Source: Chionis minor (taxonomy: Eukaryota > Chordata > Aves > Charadriiformes > Chionididae). Taken from it: DNA of 64,000 nucleotides. Positions 10,886 through 24,403 of the stretch are shown in pieces (position 1 is the first letter of the stretch; every line of letters starts with the position of its first letter). The position numbers were made by a program, and so were the translations under genes. Below the pieces are notes generated by a model. It was not told the DNA's origin. It did not search any database and saw nothing but the letters and a program-made list of their open reading frames with translations. The DNA is taken from the NCBI GenBank assembly GCA_013398295.1, contig VZSF01007318.1, forward strand, positions 23,767 to 87,766, in the 5' to 3' direction.

Positions 10886-13800
10886 ACTTAATTAAAATGC
10901 TGAGACAGTTACAGATGATTACTTGGCCTTTATAGTGAAAGGTGATAGACTCAGGGTAGGGTAGATATGACAACCCTGCACCAAAGTCATTCCGCTATAT
11001 CAGTGTCACAGAACCATATTAATACGCCTTGAGACCCATAAATAGGAACCCAAAGTATACAGTGCTCTCTTCCCCTGTTCCATGTGTAACTTAACCTTCA
11101 CATTAGTAGTAATATTTTTTTTCAGTTTATTACTTAGTTCTTTTCTGTGTTTTATCTCTGCTGCCTGCTTTATTGAAAAATAAAATATGATTGTTTTATT
11201 GGATTGGAGATGGGGAAAAAAACCAGGCAGTATATGAAAATTATTGATTCTGATCAATAAACATCATGGGAATCTGAAATATCCACTGTCACATATTTTC
11301 AGCAGAGCGCAGGACAAGTCTCAGACCTAGGAAATAAAGAAAAAAACATTTTAAAAATTTCAGTTTCTTTTAAATAAAGGTAATTTCAAGCAGCTGCAGC
11401 CCATGCATGTACTTTCTACATGGAGAGAGTGAGGCTGAGTTTATTGACTAATCTATTTAATGAACCATTTTACAAATAATTTGTTCTGTTCTGGACAGTG
11501 TTTCAAAATGTAAAGTATGCAAATTGTAAGTACTAAAAATAAAAATAAAAAAATCCAAAGTACATGTAACAGCATCTGGTTTTTTCCCATGTTTTTAGAA
11601 TTGTCGTGGAAGCATGGCTTTAAGCTGAAAAACAGGGCATTGCTTGAAGAAAAAAAAATATACTTGATTTTGACTACCAAATAAATAAACATTTCTTCAG
11701 TTGCCTTTTAATTTTAAATCAAAGTATGCTATTTCATGGTTAATTCTTACGGAAAAAATTTGTTCAGTGTTGCAAACTTTTGCGGCCAGGGTAGGGTATA
11801 ATTCATGGGTGAGATTAGGTGTATTTGTTGGTACACCAGATTCTCTTCTTTTTGCTTTATCAGCTGCCACCCAGGGGTTCTTTTCCCATTTTCCACTATT
11901 CCTTTTTTCCATTACAGAGCAGTCAAATGTATTTGGAAAGCTCCAGTTACACTGGTATAACATAAAACTTTGGTTTGAATGCCAAAAAGCAAGTTTGCAG
12001 GCCATAAACATTTCTTATAAATGGCCAACTTTTTTTCTTTATCCAAATCTAAACCTAGCTAGATTTTTATGACATTCTGGGTTCCGCTGTCAGGTGACCA
12101 CACAGCTCCACCTCCGTCAAGATATTTGCATTTTCTCAATATCTGGTAGTTCTTGAACCTAAAGGAAGAAAAGAGAGTTGTAGATTTGTCAGTGACAGCG
12201 CTCTGAATGAAACAACTAATATGTCAAGAGTCTAGTATGTGCCAGCACTATACCCTAATTTATTCCAAAGCCAAGGACTGTTCTTGAAACTCACTGCCTG
12301 ACACATTAGAAATGTACCAGCTTGTACCAGCTTGCTGTACTACTCAAATGGTGAGAATAACTCCTGACCCTGGGAATACGTACATCGTAGCACACTGCTA
12401 GGGAGCAAACACTGCTTCAGAATATCTGTAAACTACAGGAGCAATGGGGAGAGCAAAATACGGGGGAGAGAATGAACTCTGTGTCACAGCAAAGGCTCTG
12501 GTTGTATGATTTCAATCATTCAGGAGTGCTTAATTGCCACAAATCTTTATTGCATAGTAATGCTAACTGGCAAGAATGTGAGCGGTTTTAACATTAATGG
12601 TGTTATTTGGTTTACATCTTCATTTTTGTGCCCATAACCAGAGGTCACAAAGAGTCTTATTGCCCTGCCCTCCACCTTTACCATTCACTCTCATGATTGC
12701 ACACGCAATACTGGCACTGCCTTCATCAATATCTGGTCGTCTCTGCAGGATAAGCACAGCGATACCATCTGTTCTACTTGTCTAAATATAGTAGCTCAAG
12801 GGAAGTGTACAGCTGCTCATTTATCAAATTTTACAAGTACCTGTAAAACAAAATGTTTTGTCTGGCTGAAATCCCTGTCTCCAGCTCTAGATTTTTTTTT
12901 CTCAAATAGCATTGAATAGTGTAAATAGATGATTTCAACAAGTCATACTCCAGCCACTGAGAGTTTAGGGACTTATTAGAGAAAGTAGGACTAGAAAACT
13001 AACAAGTTCCTAGTGTGTATGTTCAAGTCAAGAACAGTACTATCTAGTCCCATTACATATTTATTTTTTGACAGGAAAATGTACTCAGGAAGTCCCCAAC
13101 CTGAAAGAAATGTTTACAATTTTCCTTTTTGACAGGAAGCGGCATTTTCTCATTTTGTCTCATCATCTCTCTCACACTGCAAATGACATGATGATAATGA
13201 ATCACATCATTTGCACTGTGCTGACTTGACTAAGTAATGGAAACACAGCTACTCTGAAGAAACCTGGAAGTAGTGAATTTTAGATGTTACTGGGAAAAGA
13301 AACAGGCAATTACTGTCATTTGGCAACAGAACTTTCTAGCTGAACAATTAGTATGAAAGGGCAATGCCTAAATCTGAGGCTGAAAACTATTTCTTAAAAA
13401 TACCCCAAACTACAACCAAAACAATCCCACAGAAATTAAACATTTACATTCATGGTAAAGGAGGAAAAATAGAGAAAGCAAAAAGAGAAAGCTAAACTTG
13501 ACACATTTGCAAATATAGTGAGCACTGAGAACTCACACGGACTTCAGTGGCACCCAGAAAAGTCAGGCTAATTCATCTTTACATAGCAGAAGCTAAGAGA
13601 ATAGAATGTGGGTTTTATGAGAAAATACACTGATATAAATCTAACTAAAATAAAAGCATAGCACCAGAGGATTGAATTATTCAAGTAGATATGAAAATTT
13701 CCAAGACAAAGGACCAAATCAAAGTTTTAAAAAAAAGTTTAAAAAAAGATTTCTATGTGACTGAAAAATACTACTGCGAAGGAAGCACACGCACACAGAG

Positions 13801-14190
13801 TTATCACAGTCCAGGTGTTATGCAGAAACTTGTTCCACACAAGTTACGTATGAATTTTTCATTTTCCTGCTTAGTGTACATGGATGCTTACTGAAAAATG
13901 GAATGGAATAGGAAACTACTGAGTAGCCAGGTGCACTTGCAAGCCAAACGAGAAAAAAGGACATTTTGTCTCGCAGAATATGCCATGTTCCTCTGAGCCC
14001 AGATCTCAGTAGACAATCCTCCTATTTTGAGTGCAGACCATGAGAAGCTTAGCCCCTTGTGCTTCAACTAGTGTTTCAGCTATCAAAAGACAGTGCCGTA
14101 GCTTCTCAGGCAAGCTGCTGGAAATATTGTTGTACCAGTTGTACCAGTACTGTGTTTAAGCTGAAGAAGAGGCAAAGAAAAGATAAATTA
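10886..14190. other. Unique DNA, no gene seen
   Basis: No exon or RNA gene recognised. The two overlapping opposite-strand frames at 11697-12072 (104 and 123 codons) shadow each other and have no domain. GTACCAGCTT is tandemly repeated at about 12316-12336. A possible fragment of a very old dispersed repeat (TCCAGTTACACTGGTATAAC) lies at about 11942-11961, with low confidence. Confidence 0.4.
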
Positions 14191-14258
14191 TCACAGAATT
14201 GTAGAACTGCAGAAGCATGTATGTTGAAAGGGACTGCAGGGAGGCTCTAACCTGGGAG
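14191..14258 (-). mobile_element. Possible CR1 3'-end remnant
   Basis: It starts with TCACAGAATTGTAGAA, like a reverse-complemented CR1 tail, followed by TTGAAAGGGACTGCAGGGAG, a weak match to the TTGGAAGGGACCTC block. Short and diverged. Confidence 0.35.
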
Positions 14259-14267
14259 ATTTCATAT

Positions 14268-14582
14268 CTGAAGACTGATGCAAAGGCAGCAGAGAACCTC
14301 AGTCTTGTCTGGGTCTGCTGTCACTAAACCACTCACCCCATTTGACAATGGTTTCACATATTCGTGGTTTAGTCTTTTCTTAATGATGTAGCAGTCAAAG
14401 CTTTTTTATCATCCTTGGTGTTCCTTGCAAGTAACAACTAAAGTTGAATTGTTGTTTTCCTAACACCAACCCTACGTGCCTGGCTAGTAGAATTTTTAAA
14501 TTCCTCCTTTTTTTTACCCATCCCTGCTTCCACCTCCTGCATACTGCATATCTAAGTGGAGCATTTTCATAGCTTATGAAAT
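14268..14582 (-). mobile_element. CR1 LINE fragment, linker between endonuclease and reverse transcriptase
   Basis: Nucleotide order matches the reverse complement of the CR1 linker region. The block around 14275 (GACTGATGCAAAGGCAGCAG) corresponds to the coding stretch for LNAFFASVFT-like residues. The block at 14370-14420 corresponds to the KKGFYKYI-like stretch. CCTGCTTCCACCTCCTGCAT at about 14523 corresponds to the Cys/Trp-rich part upstream. Many substitutions and small indels show great age. The 3' part of the ORF is absent, unless the fragment just to the left is its displaced tail. Confidence 0.75.
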
Positions 14583-14762
14583 TCATAAGAGTGCGTTTGA
14601 CCAGTTGTGAAGGTGTGAACGCATAGAGTTTTAATGACTACATCAAAATCGAAGCAACATTCATCAAGTGGTCTGTTACAAACTGAATTTTTTGGCACTG
14701 AGGTTGTTTTTTCACATGGGCAGTCACAGGTGATAGAGAAGCTGATAAGAATATTTGTGTGG

Positions 14763-15271
14763 TGTCCTGGTTTCAGCTGGAATCGAGTTTAATTTTTTCC
14801 TAGTAGCTGCCGTATTTTGGGTTTAGTATGTGAGTAATGTTGATAAGACATACTGTTTTAGTTGTTGCTAAGTGATGTTTACATTAGTCAAGGACATTTT
14901 CATCTTCCCATAAAAGCTGAGAGGGAGCATAGACAGGACAAGCTGGCCAAAGGAATATTCCATACCATAGAATGAATCATGCTCAGTGTATAAATGGGGG
15001 TTGGTCAGGGGGCAGTGATGTGTGGTCACTGCCTGGGACCGCCTGGACACCCGATGGTCAGGTGGTGAGAATGAATTGCGTTGTGTAATTTTATTTTGTA
15101 TATTCTTTTACCATTATTATTATTGTCTTCGTTGTTATTATTATTTTCCTCTCCCATTACTGTTCTATTAAACTGCTCCTTTTCTCACTCTTCTCCCCAT
15201 GCTGGGGGGTGGGTGGGGTGGGGATGAGAGGCTATGTGGTCTTAGTTGATGGCTGGGGTTAAACCATGACA
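14763..15271 (+). mobile_element. Solo LTR of an avian endogenous retrovirus
   Basis: About 509 bp beginning TGTCCTGGTTTCAGC and ending GGTTAAACCATGACA, so the termini are TG...CA with matching TGTC/GACA ends. A TATA box (TATAAAT) lies at 14989-14995 and a polyadenylation signal ATTAAA at 15167-15172, in the order expected for U3-R-U5 on the plus strand. A run of ATT/GTT triplets (about 15112-15147) and a G-rich patch (15203-15225) lie inside. No gag, pol or env sequence is next to it, so it is a solo LTR left by recombination. I could not find an intact target duplication, which fits an old copy. Confidence 0.88.
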
Positions 15272-18200
15272 CACGGGTTTAGTATGATATTAGATTCAGA
15301 TATGCATTCCAGATCATATGGATCACACCCACTATTAAACACATTACAGATTTTCCTTTTCTGGAAATGGAAGCAGAAATAAAAAGCATCTCTGTAAAGT
15401 TTATTTTTGGATGCACTTAAAAGAAGTTAATTAATGTTGTGTATGTTCATATATAAAAAAATCATTATAGATTAGAAATTAACTTCTTTGCAGTTGGAGG
15501 GAAAAAAAATTGCTAAGTTAGAAGTTTGCTAAATATTGGATTGAATTTATTATTGTTTTATTAGCCACCTATAAATACAAATCTTAATAATAATAATTTT
15601 CATACAATCTAGATCTGATATGAATTTCCCATTAATGTAAATGATATATTAGATATCATAATGCATTAACCAAATATTATTTAAGAAATGCTTAGTGAAT
15701 CAATGCTTGAAAAAATTAAAGTAAAACATCATGACTATTATGCTGATTTCTTAGAGAGGTTCCAGGGCAATGGTTATTAACACCTCTGTGTCCTATTATG
15801 CACAAGAGTTAAAAAAACAAAGGACGAATATGGATGGTGGGATGGAGTTAGTCTCACTCTATTTCTGTGTTCTGAGACTTGGTTGAATAAACAACATTCA
15901 TTTCAACAATAATGAACTGTAACTTATGCCTTAATTTCTGTTGATATCAACTTGTAAATTCCTGCAATAATTTCAGAGTGACTATTCATCTGGGAAAGCT
16001 TAGCAAAGTATGAAGTGTCTAACTGATCATTTCTAAGCAGATTGGCAACAGCATAGACTCAAATTTGACAGTATTATATTTTAAATCAGCTTAATGATCT
16101 AAGTAAATAAAATTGGAGGTCACTTTCAAAAAAATTTTCCACATCAATCTGCTTAGCTTGTTCTAAGATCAACACAGAATGAGCTCCTACTAAGTCTATA
16201 CGGTTTCACCTTCCACTCATTTACTAGATAAAGTGCCTCTTCCATGAAAAATATGTAAAGTAGTTATAACCTTCATAAACAGGAAAGCAAATCACCCATC
16301 AAACATCTCAGATACATATTTATTAAAGATTTCCCCTGATGAGTTTGTGGAGCTTATTTGGTGAGAAATAATTCCCATTTAAAATTTGCTATGCTCTTGC
16401 AGATGGTAGGTCTGTATGCAAGATGAAGCAGACAGCAGAGGTTACGGTTTATGAAAGGTTGCTCATACTCTTTTGTGTGATTAATAATCTGATAGATGCT
16501 CAAAGTGGAGACCACAAGTCTTTGTTTGTCTGTCTATCTATAGCACTTACTGAATTTTAAAGTTTCCAAAGCAATTATAGTCAAAGACACAAGTTTGCTT
16601 TATCTTAGCACAGCATTTGGATTGACAAAGGTGGCAGCTGTAGCAGACAAAGGAGAACTCAGGTTGACGCCGAGATTTGGAGGCAGTAGCCCAATGTATC
16701 GTCTTCTAAAAAGAACTACGGTGACAAGGGGAGTTTGGAAGGAAGGGAGCCATTAAAATTTAAGGTCTAAGGACATCTACAAAGAACAGTTCTTTACAGC
16801 AGTTCCCAAATCAGTTATGTATATGCCCAGTCCTACTCATACTAAACATACTTTCACAAGTTATGGCATGTAGCAAAGAGCCCTCTAAATTATGATAGCC
16901 TTGCACAGAGTAAATGGCAGCAGATCAGGCCATAACACCTCGGATTTTGTATTCCTTGTATTTTTAAATATAGATGACATCTGTCTACCTATAGTATCAT
17001 CAAAAATTACATTCAGAAAAGAAAATGCTCATGTATGTACATCTTAGTAGTTAAAGACCTGTGAAAAGTTCCATAATATTATAAATGCCCATTGCATGTG
17101 TTGTTTATGGTTGTTTCTACTTTAAGTGGAATAAAGGCCCTAGACTTTGCAAACTACAGAACTGAGTATACCTGTGGCACTTGCAAATGCCCTGGGAAAC
17201 AGAAGTGGTTTTTTTGTTTAATTCTCTGTTTTGCATGGTCCTTTTGTTAAATTGTGTAGATTTTCATCTACTCATGCTATATTATGTGAAGTGTTGAAAA
17301 TAGATTTAACCTAATAGCAGCTCACACATATTTGTCTAGAGGAAATATATGAGAAAAGATATAAAAGGAAATATTAGAAAATATGTGCATTTTAAAACTG
17401 CTGATTATAAAGGCCTGATTAATGCCACCAAAACTACCATGCAGCAAGCGGCGTAACCAGAATTAACCAGCCTGGGAATTCCATCACTGCAGATAGTATA
17501 CACAAATATAGGCTGTTCTTCACTATCAGCTGATTCCAAGCATTTTAAGGATAAGCCTAATGTCAGATGTTTCATAATTTGTGGAGTAATTGTCCTTATA
17601 GACAAACAAAGGGCCTTCCACATGGCTACTAGCTTTTTCTAGTGTAGTAGGAATATGTCAAGTCCTGTAAGCAACACAGAGAAGTATCATTTTCGTCAGC
17701 TATGAAAATTGATATAACTGGTATAATTCACATGTCCACACCTTATGGAAGAGACAATGGATCGCATAAATTTTTGAAGAGGATGTGGATGGCTATCCAA
17801 ACAGACTACTATCTGTTTATATTTCTGTGGCAGCTGAACTGTGGACCAGATGGACTCTTCTGCTAGGAGCATTAGGTTGCATGGCTGTTCATTGAGGTGA
17901 TCTATTCAGCCAGGGATTCCTTAGGCACAGAACAGAGGGAGCAGAAGGGTAACACCAGCCTGCAGGCAGACTGACCTCTGATAGCAGGCTCAGTCATTCT
18001 AGAGACTCTCTCTGCGACAGAGAGCATAATCATACTAGATTTATTTGTAAATATTTAATTTCAAATTTAACAGGAAATATTTCAATTTTCTGTATTTACA
18101 GATCTATCATGCTCTAAAGCATTCTTTTTTACTCTGATAAAATCTGACTTTAAAGATTGCAAGTCTTCAGTGTTTCATTCGATTTTATTGTGGTCCAGCA

Positions 18201-20264
18201 CTACACTATTCATCACTGTCATCTGGGAAAGTTAGAGTAGAAAAATACATATAAGTACACATACCCACCACTCACTCATCAGTCCCACATATGACTCTTT
18301 AAAACTCTATTTTGCTCAACCCAGTAACAGGTTAAAAGATAATACTTTGCATGTAATGGCTAAGTTGTGGCAGCAAAGTGCAGTGAATGGCAAACAAAAA
18401 AGCAGTACTCCCTTCTCAAAGAAAGGCAATGGGGCACATGCAAAGGTGATGGGGGGCCTGCTGGCATTTAAGTATCAACTTTGATCAGCTTAGCATCCTT
18501 AGCCCAGGGAAGCAATGTGGAAGGAATTCTTCCCAATCCTATTCAAGCAGGATCTTTAAATGCCCGTATGCCTTCTTGTTATCCACCCTGTTTTCACCAC
18601 ATGCAGGATGTTTTATTCATTTTGGACACGCACTCTTTGTTCTCCTTGTTGTGCACTAAACTTAGTTCAACTGCTCTCAAGGTTACATTCCTATAGTGAA
18701 CAGCAACAGATCATTTTCAGCTTGTGGTTATACATTTGGAGGCCTCTGATACCATCTTGTGTCTGTGTTAAGGCCTTTGCTATCATTCTATTGGGGGTCT
18801 TTGCTACATCAGAATCTTTTTTACTCTATCCAAAAAGATTTTAAAAAAGTAGACGAGACAAACCAGTCTCCCCTCATGCTGGTTCTGGACAGGGTCCCAC
18901 TACACCAACTTGGCAGTATATTAACGTACTAAGGTGATATATTTTGACTTAATACACATTTTTTTCTGCAAGCTCATTAGAAACCACACTTACTCCTTTT
19001 TCCTCCACCAGCACTCTACTGCTGATTAATTCTCCTTAGTTTTTACATAACCGTGTTGAAGTCCTTGACGATGCATTTTAAGCTTTGCCCTCTGTGGGGA
19101 TTGCAGGTGAAACATAAGCTATAAAGAACAGAAAATTCACTAATTCAATAATGAGATAATGTAGACCTCATATAGCTTCTTAGCAAAACTAAATTTCCAT
19201 TCTCATGTGTTGGAAAACTTTAAGAATTAAAAATAAGACAGTTGTGATCTGTCTGCCGACTAGCATGAGTAGACAAAACAACTTGTTTATACCAGCGTCT
19301 TTTTGTAATATGATCAAGGTCAGGACACAGACCCAAGCACCTACACAGAACTGCATATACTATGAATTATTGCCATGGTCCATGAGGCAGTTTCAGCAGG
19401 GATAACCTGGGCCAGGAACCATTGGATGTAACTATGCTGCTCAGTAGGAGAGTTCAGTTACATAGATGTAAACTGATGGCTTCAGGGTTAAAGAATCGTC
19501 AACAGTCCATTTTATATAAAAATGTCAACATTGTTGATGATATACATCTCTATTAAAAAAGCATGTGTCCAAATAATGTTATTGCTACAGTTCTGGTCTC
19601 TTGCATTGCCTCTTCTTTACTCAAAAGAGCAATTTAGTGTTGCTTCTTTCTTCCTTTGTTTAAAACTTTTACCTTAAAACACTGAAGTTGTTCCTGCTCT
19701 TATATATTCTTCATTGTTCCCATTTTAGAAACACTAAACATTTAGAAAACACTAAATTAATTTTAACAACTGTTTTTTTAGCATAGTTTTGCCTAAATGT
19801 TATCGGGTTTGTTTCCTTTTGGTTTAGTTTCATCTGGTTTGGTATGTTCTGAATTTTAGTTTGGTTTTGCCAGTTGGACAGTTTCTTGCCTCCCTCCCAA
19901 GATATCTAAATTAATTCTTATAAACAAGCTTGTTTATTGTTTGCTTTATTTGTTTTCTCTCTTTTATTCAAATTTATTTTGTTTGCTTTTTCTCCCCATT
20001 TTCTTCAAATGAATTTAGTACTTCTGAGAACCACCATTTAACAAATAAACCCTCTACTTTTCGAAATAACATTCTACTTCTCCAAAGAATACATATAACA
20101 TACTATAAAGAGTTCAAAAAGACAAGGTTGATTTAATTTTCAGATACTTATGAATATTCCTGCCTTATCTTCTGGCTACCACAAAGAAACACTGAGATTG
20201 TATATAAGTTTTGATAATACTTTGCTGTAGCAGAGGCACATGAGGAGTAGGAGAGCAGTCAGCA
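15272..20264. other. Long AT-rich unique block, no gene seen
   Basis: About 5 kb with no confidently recognised transposon. Homopolymers and GT-rich low-complexity tracts occur, the clearest at about 19800-19880. Frames of 60-94 codons (for example 18481-18844) overlap in different frames and carry no recognisable domain. Confidence 0.45.
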
Positions 20265-20380
20265 GTAAAGAATTTCTTCGTAGTATCTAATTTAAATCTA
20301 CCCTCTTTCAGTTTAAAACCATTATTCCTCATCCTATCACTACACTCCATGATAAAGAGTCCCTCCCCATCTTTCCTGAC
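20265..20380 (-). mobile_element. CR1 LINE fragment near the 3' end of ORF2
   Basis: The reverse complement carries the CR1 block for ...RTRGNxFKL...GRFRLDxxKKFF. On the minus strand the peptide from about 20378 to 20268 includes MRNNGFKLKEGRFKLDTTKKFFTAD. Both element ends are missing. Confidence 0.8.
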
Positions 20381-22935
20381 CTGGTCTGAAGTCATGAAGT
20401 ATAAACTTCAGTCAAGTCTGCATTTCAAAACAAATACAGATCCCATCCTCAGCTAACAGAAAGATGTGTGCTGAATCTGCTCAAGTATTGTGGCTAAACT
20501 GTTGGCTGCTGCAGTAATGCTCCACTGACTCCATATTTTTTGAGTATTCTGGTTAGTGAAGGAACAAGAGCTCCGTATTTCCCCCTGGTTCCCCAGGCAC
20601 TTTGTGTTCCAGCTGGTATGTGACAAACAGAACTGAAGAAACGCAAACTGCTTTTTGAAAACAGGCTTAAAGGACTTTATGTAACACACCTTTTTGAGGT
20701 GTTTCCCTTGTGTCTGCTCTGCATGGACAGAACGTCTCAGAACATCTTATCTGCCTGGTACAGCCGAGAACTTGAACGCAACACTATAGAGAAGTACACC
20801 TTAGCCTGCAGCATTTTGAATGAGTTAAGAGCCTACATTACATAGAAGCAGGAAGGCATGCAGTCATTTATATAGCCAGACAGCTGGCATTTCACAGAGA
20901 GAGCTCTTGCACACCTACAAATCAGGGATAAAGACCTTCAAGTGTCTATAATAGTCAAAAACTATTAGGCTGATTGATCTGATGTAAGGGATGAATATAT
21001 CAATACTGCAGAGATTACTTGATAAACTCTGCTTGACATTGCAGAATGGCTGACCCCCATTCTCCTATGCTGTTATAAACGTCTTTTGACTGTAATTTAC
21101 ATTTAACTCATACAAATATCTTCTTTCTTCTGTTGCCATAGAATCATTGTTATTTCCAAACACATGGAAACATCATGTTTACTTCCTCAATAGATATGAA
21201 TCCAAGCATAAGATTTATTTTACTTATTTATTAATAATCAGATAGCATAATAAGTAGAAGATGCTAAAATATTTGTATTAATCAGGTTTCTGAACAGATT
21301 TTTGGTTCTTCAGCAGCACATTATCAATTATAAAATAGCAAATATTAATTTCATGTTTCTTCATTCAAAAATAATGCTATACACTGGAATGTTGTCAATG
21401 GTGATATCGCAATATTTTATCCTTTCCCTATTACTGCATACATTTCTGATTTTATTGGCATTATAACTTGCCATTTAGACATAGCTAGTTTGAAGTGACA
21501 TTGTGACGACTATAGTTTTGCATCTGTTCTAACACCTTGCAACTGGACTGTTGTCTCATCATGTCTGCAACACAGTATTGCAAGGATGCTAGTATTGGAT
21601 TACCTGTGATCATCTGCAACAATACGTCTCCTTTCTTTGTTGAAAAACTGTATGTTTTCTACTTCATAACCTAGCTCATGCTGCAGGGAACTACTCGAAG
21701 GTATCACCACAGGCTCTTCCTATATGCTTTTAGGAATTATCAATTTTATATTATTAGTTCTAATATCATTGATATCAGCCGATACCAAACTTATTACCTC
21801 TCAGTCATACCCAAGTTATTTTTGAGCTATCTAATACAGGTATTAGAAGGTGCATGTCAATGGGAGCACAGACCTCTACCTGGCATCATCACTTGACTAT
21901 CTGCCCATCTGCTCATGTGGCATTTGCTGTACGCTGGGTTCAGCAGTCATGCAACCATGCAGCATGGAAACTTAGACTATTTACTTAGATCATCTGAGCT
22001 CAGAAATGTCTAAACATAGTGTAAGCATCACAAGACAAGTATACTTATAAGGGGCATTTTGTTTCATCCGTAAAGTATTGCAGTGGTGCTATTGCTTCAA
22101 GGTTTTCTAAACCTTTCCTGATATTTCAACAACTATAATAAATGAACATCAGAAATGCATGCAGCATTTTTGTTTGTTTGTTGCTGTATGAGTTTCACCA
22201 GAACTCTGTGAAGAGACAAATCACCTCAGTATTCTTACTTGCTACATAACCCTTTCACCGACCCAGTGACTCTGCTAGATGATTTTTAACTACAGCACTC
22301 TGAGGGTTTACGAAGATTTCTTAACCTTTTTGATTATTGCTAATGCTTTACCATGGATCATCATGCATTTGTCCCAGACATATAATTTTCCATTCAGCTG
22401 TATTTTTAAAGGCATTTTGTTCCATATGTGAGAGTTTGGCAGAGATGTCTGTGTAAGGCATAGGAATTCTGTTAAATTCTTTCCCCCTGTTTCTTTATTT
22501 AGAATATATTAACTCACTAAGAATTTGAAAGGTTAATTATAGACCCACAGTGTATAGCTGAGCCACTGGGCAGTCAGTATGTTTTCCTTTTCTTTCTGAT
22601 ACAGGAACTCATTTGGCTGTGCTTTGCCATTATTTCTCTTTTTAATAAGACTTGCATTATCTGAAAGCATCATCAGACATAAGTTTGATGTCTAGATAGT
22701 TGATACAACTGTTGAACATTACCAGGTAAAATGTCAGTATAAGTAAAACCCTACCAGAAATGGTAGAGTATTATGTGAACTGTCCACTATCAGACTTGCA
22801 AGCTGTTTCAACACATTATTCATTGATATTTACAATAATTCTTAATCAAAATAACATACAAATATAATATTGAATGTATTCCAAAAGCTTTAGTGTATTA
22901 TATCTCTTCAGTTACCAGTTTTTAATCTTGTCAAT
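20381..22935. other. AT-rich unique DNA, no gene seen
   Basis: No transposon, RNA gene or exon recognised. A TTTG tandem lies at about 22168-22183. Confidence 0.45.
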
Positions 22936-23068
22936 CAAGGCCAGTTTGCATGGGGCTTTGAGCAACCAGATATAGTGGGAGATGTTCTTGCCCATGGCAA
23001 GGGGGCTGGAACTAGTTGATCTTTAAGGTCCCTTCCAATTTAAACCTTTTGATGATTCTATGATTCTA
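22936..23068 (+). mobile_element. CR1 LINE 3' end
   Basis: Contains GGGGCTTTGAGCAACC, the GGGGGCTGGAACTAGTTGAT block, TTTAAGGTCCCTTCCAA and the tail GATTCTATGATTCTAAG. Only the last ~130 bp of the element are present. Confidence 0.88.
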
Positions 23069-23848
23069 AGAATTTAAGTCAAACTAGTCAACTTCTATCT
23101 AGTAGGTCAGCCTCCTTTATCTTTTCTGCATACTAACACAATAGTTTTCTGTCTCCTGGTAACACAGTGGGCCAGAAGTCTCTTAGGGATTTTGTCATTC
23201 AAGTGTTTTGATACAGCTAATTTGAAAATAACTATTAGTGGATCCTTTTTAGCATCTTCATTGACTGAGTGAAAGATTAGCAACTTGGGGGTTTTTTTTT
23301 CATTGTTTTTCAAGCAAAATCAGGATATTGACTTATGCCTCTGTTCATGTCACCATGCACAGGTGGTAAATTCTTGCATCAGACTACATGATGGAGAAGT
23401 GGAGGAAACCCACCTGACATGTCTCATTTTCCTTGTGGCACTCTGGATGGATAAATTCTCAGATCTGTGACTTAAGAAGGGAAGATATGTCATTATGTAA
23501 TCTTTAAAATGAGTAAAAGGGGCAATAAATTGTTTCTAGGGTTGTCGTAAGTAGTCTAAGACGTCACTTTGATTAAGAGTTTTCCATAGCTCTGAGATCA
23601 TACTATTGTGTGCGCTGGGTGTTCTTTGTTTATATTCTTCCTGGTTTAGGAGGACATGAAAAGAATAGAAATAACATGCTACTGCTACTAGCAAAATAGT
23701 GGATATATATTATAGTTAAAAAGGTAATGGATTCTTCTGATTTTCAGCTTTCTTGTGACTGTTATTTATTTACCTTGACTCCATTTGCTTTGTACTTTTA
23801 ATTGTTGGTTTTATTTCCCAACAAACTAGGATGAATATTTAGATGAAC
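23069..23848. other. Unique DNA, no gene seen
   Basis: No repeat or exon recognised between the CR1 tail and the start of the duplicated block. Confidence 0.45.
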
Positions 23849-24397
23849 TGTACTCTTGAATTCTGCAATCCTGTCTTTCTTCTTCAAGTTTTACCCATTT
23901 TTATTCAGATTTTTTTGTCTGGATTTTTCCTTACAGCTAATTTTTGTTGTAATTTCTCTTGGTTTTGAGAAGTGCTATTGAAAGGCATTTAAAGAACAAT
24001 GCAATCATTAGGCACAGTCAACACAGGTTCACAAAGGGAAAATCCTGTTTAATTAATTCAATATCCTTCTAAAATAAGGTCACCTGCCTAGTGGATGAAG
24101 GGAAGGTGGTGTATGTAGTTTTTCTGGATTTTAGTCAGGCTTTTTATATTGTCCTTCACTATATCCTTCTGGACAGGTTGTCCAGAAGAGATGAGCAGGT
24201 TGTCTGAGAGATGAGCAGGTACACGGTGCATTGGGTGAAGAACTGGCTGAATAGCAGAGCTCAAAGGGTTAAAGTGAATGGGGACCAGTCAGATGCCCTG
24301 CTCCTCAGGGCCCAGTTCTAGGGCCAGTTCTGTTCAATGTTTTTATCAATGATTTAGATGCAGAAGCTGAATGCATTATAACCAAATTTGGTGATGA
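23849..24397 (+). repeat. Direct duplication around an N, copy 1
   Basis: This 549-bp block reappears at 24404-24952 with no difference that I could find by eye, at an offset of 555. Between the copies lie five non-matching bases and the N at 24403. Its first ~105 bp are unique DNA and the rest is the start of a CR1. Most likely an assembly artefact. Confidence 0.9.
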
Positions 24398-24402
24398 AGA
24401 TC

Positions 24403-24403
24403 N
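24403..24403. other. Single ambiguous base (N) at a duplication junction
   Basis: The N is preceded by GAAGATC, which is absent at the equivalent place in copy 2, and followed immediately by the start of copy 2. It probably stands for an unresolved join. Confidence 0.95.

Noticed and set aside
11697..12072. Overlapping 104- and 123-codon frames on opposite strands
   Set aside because: Mutual shadows, no domain and no recognisable family.
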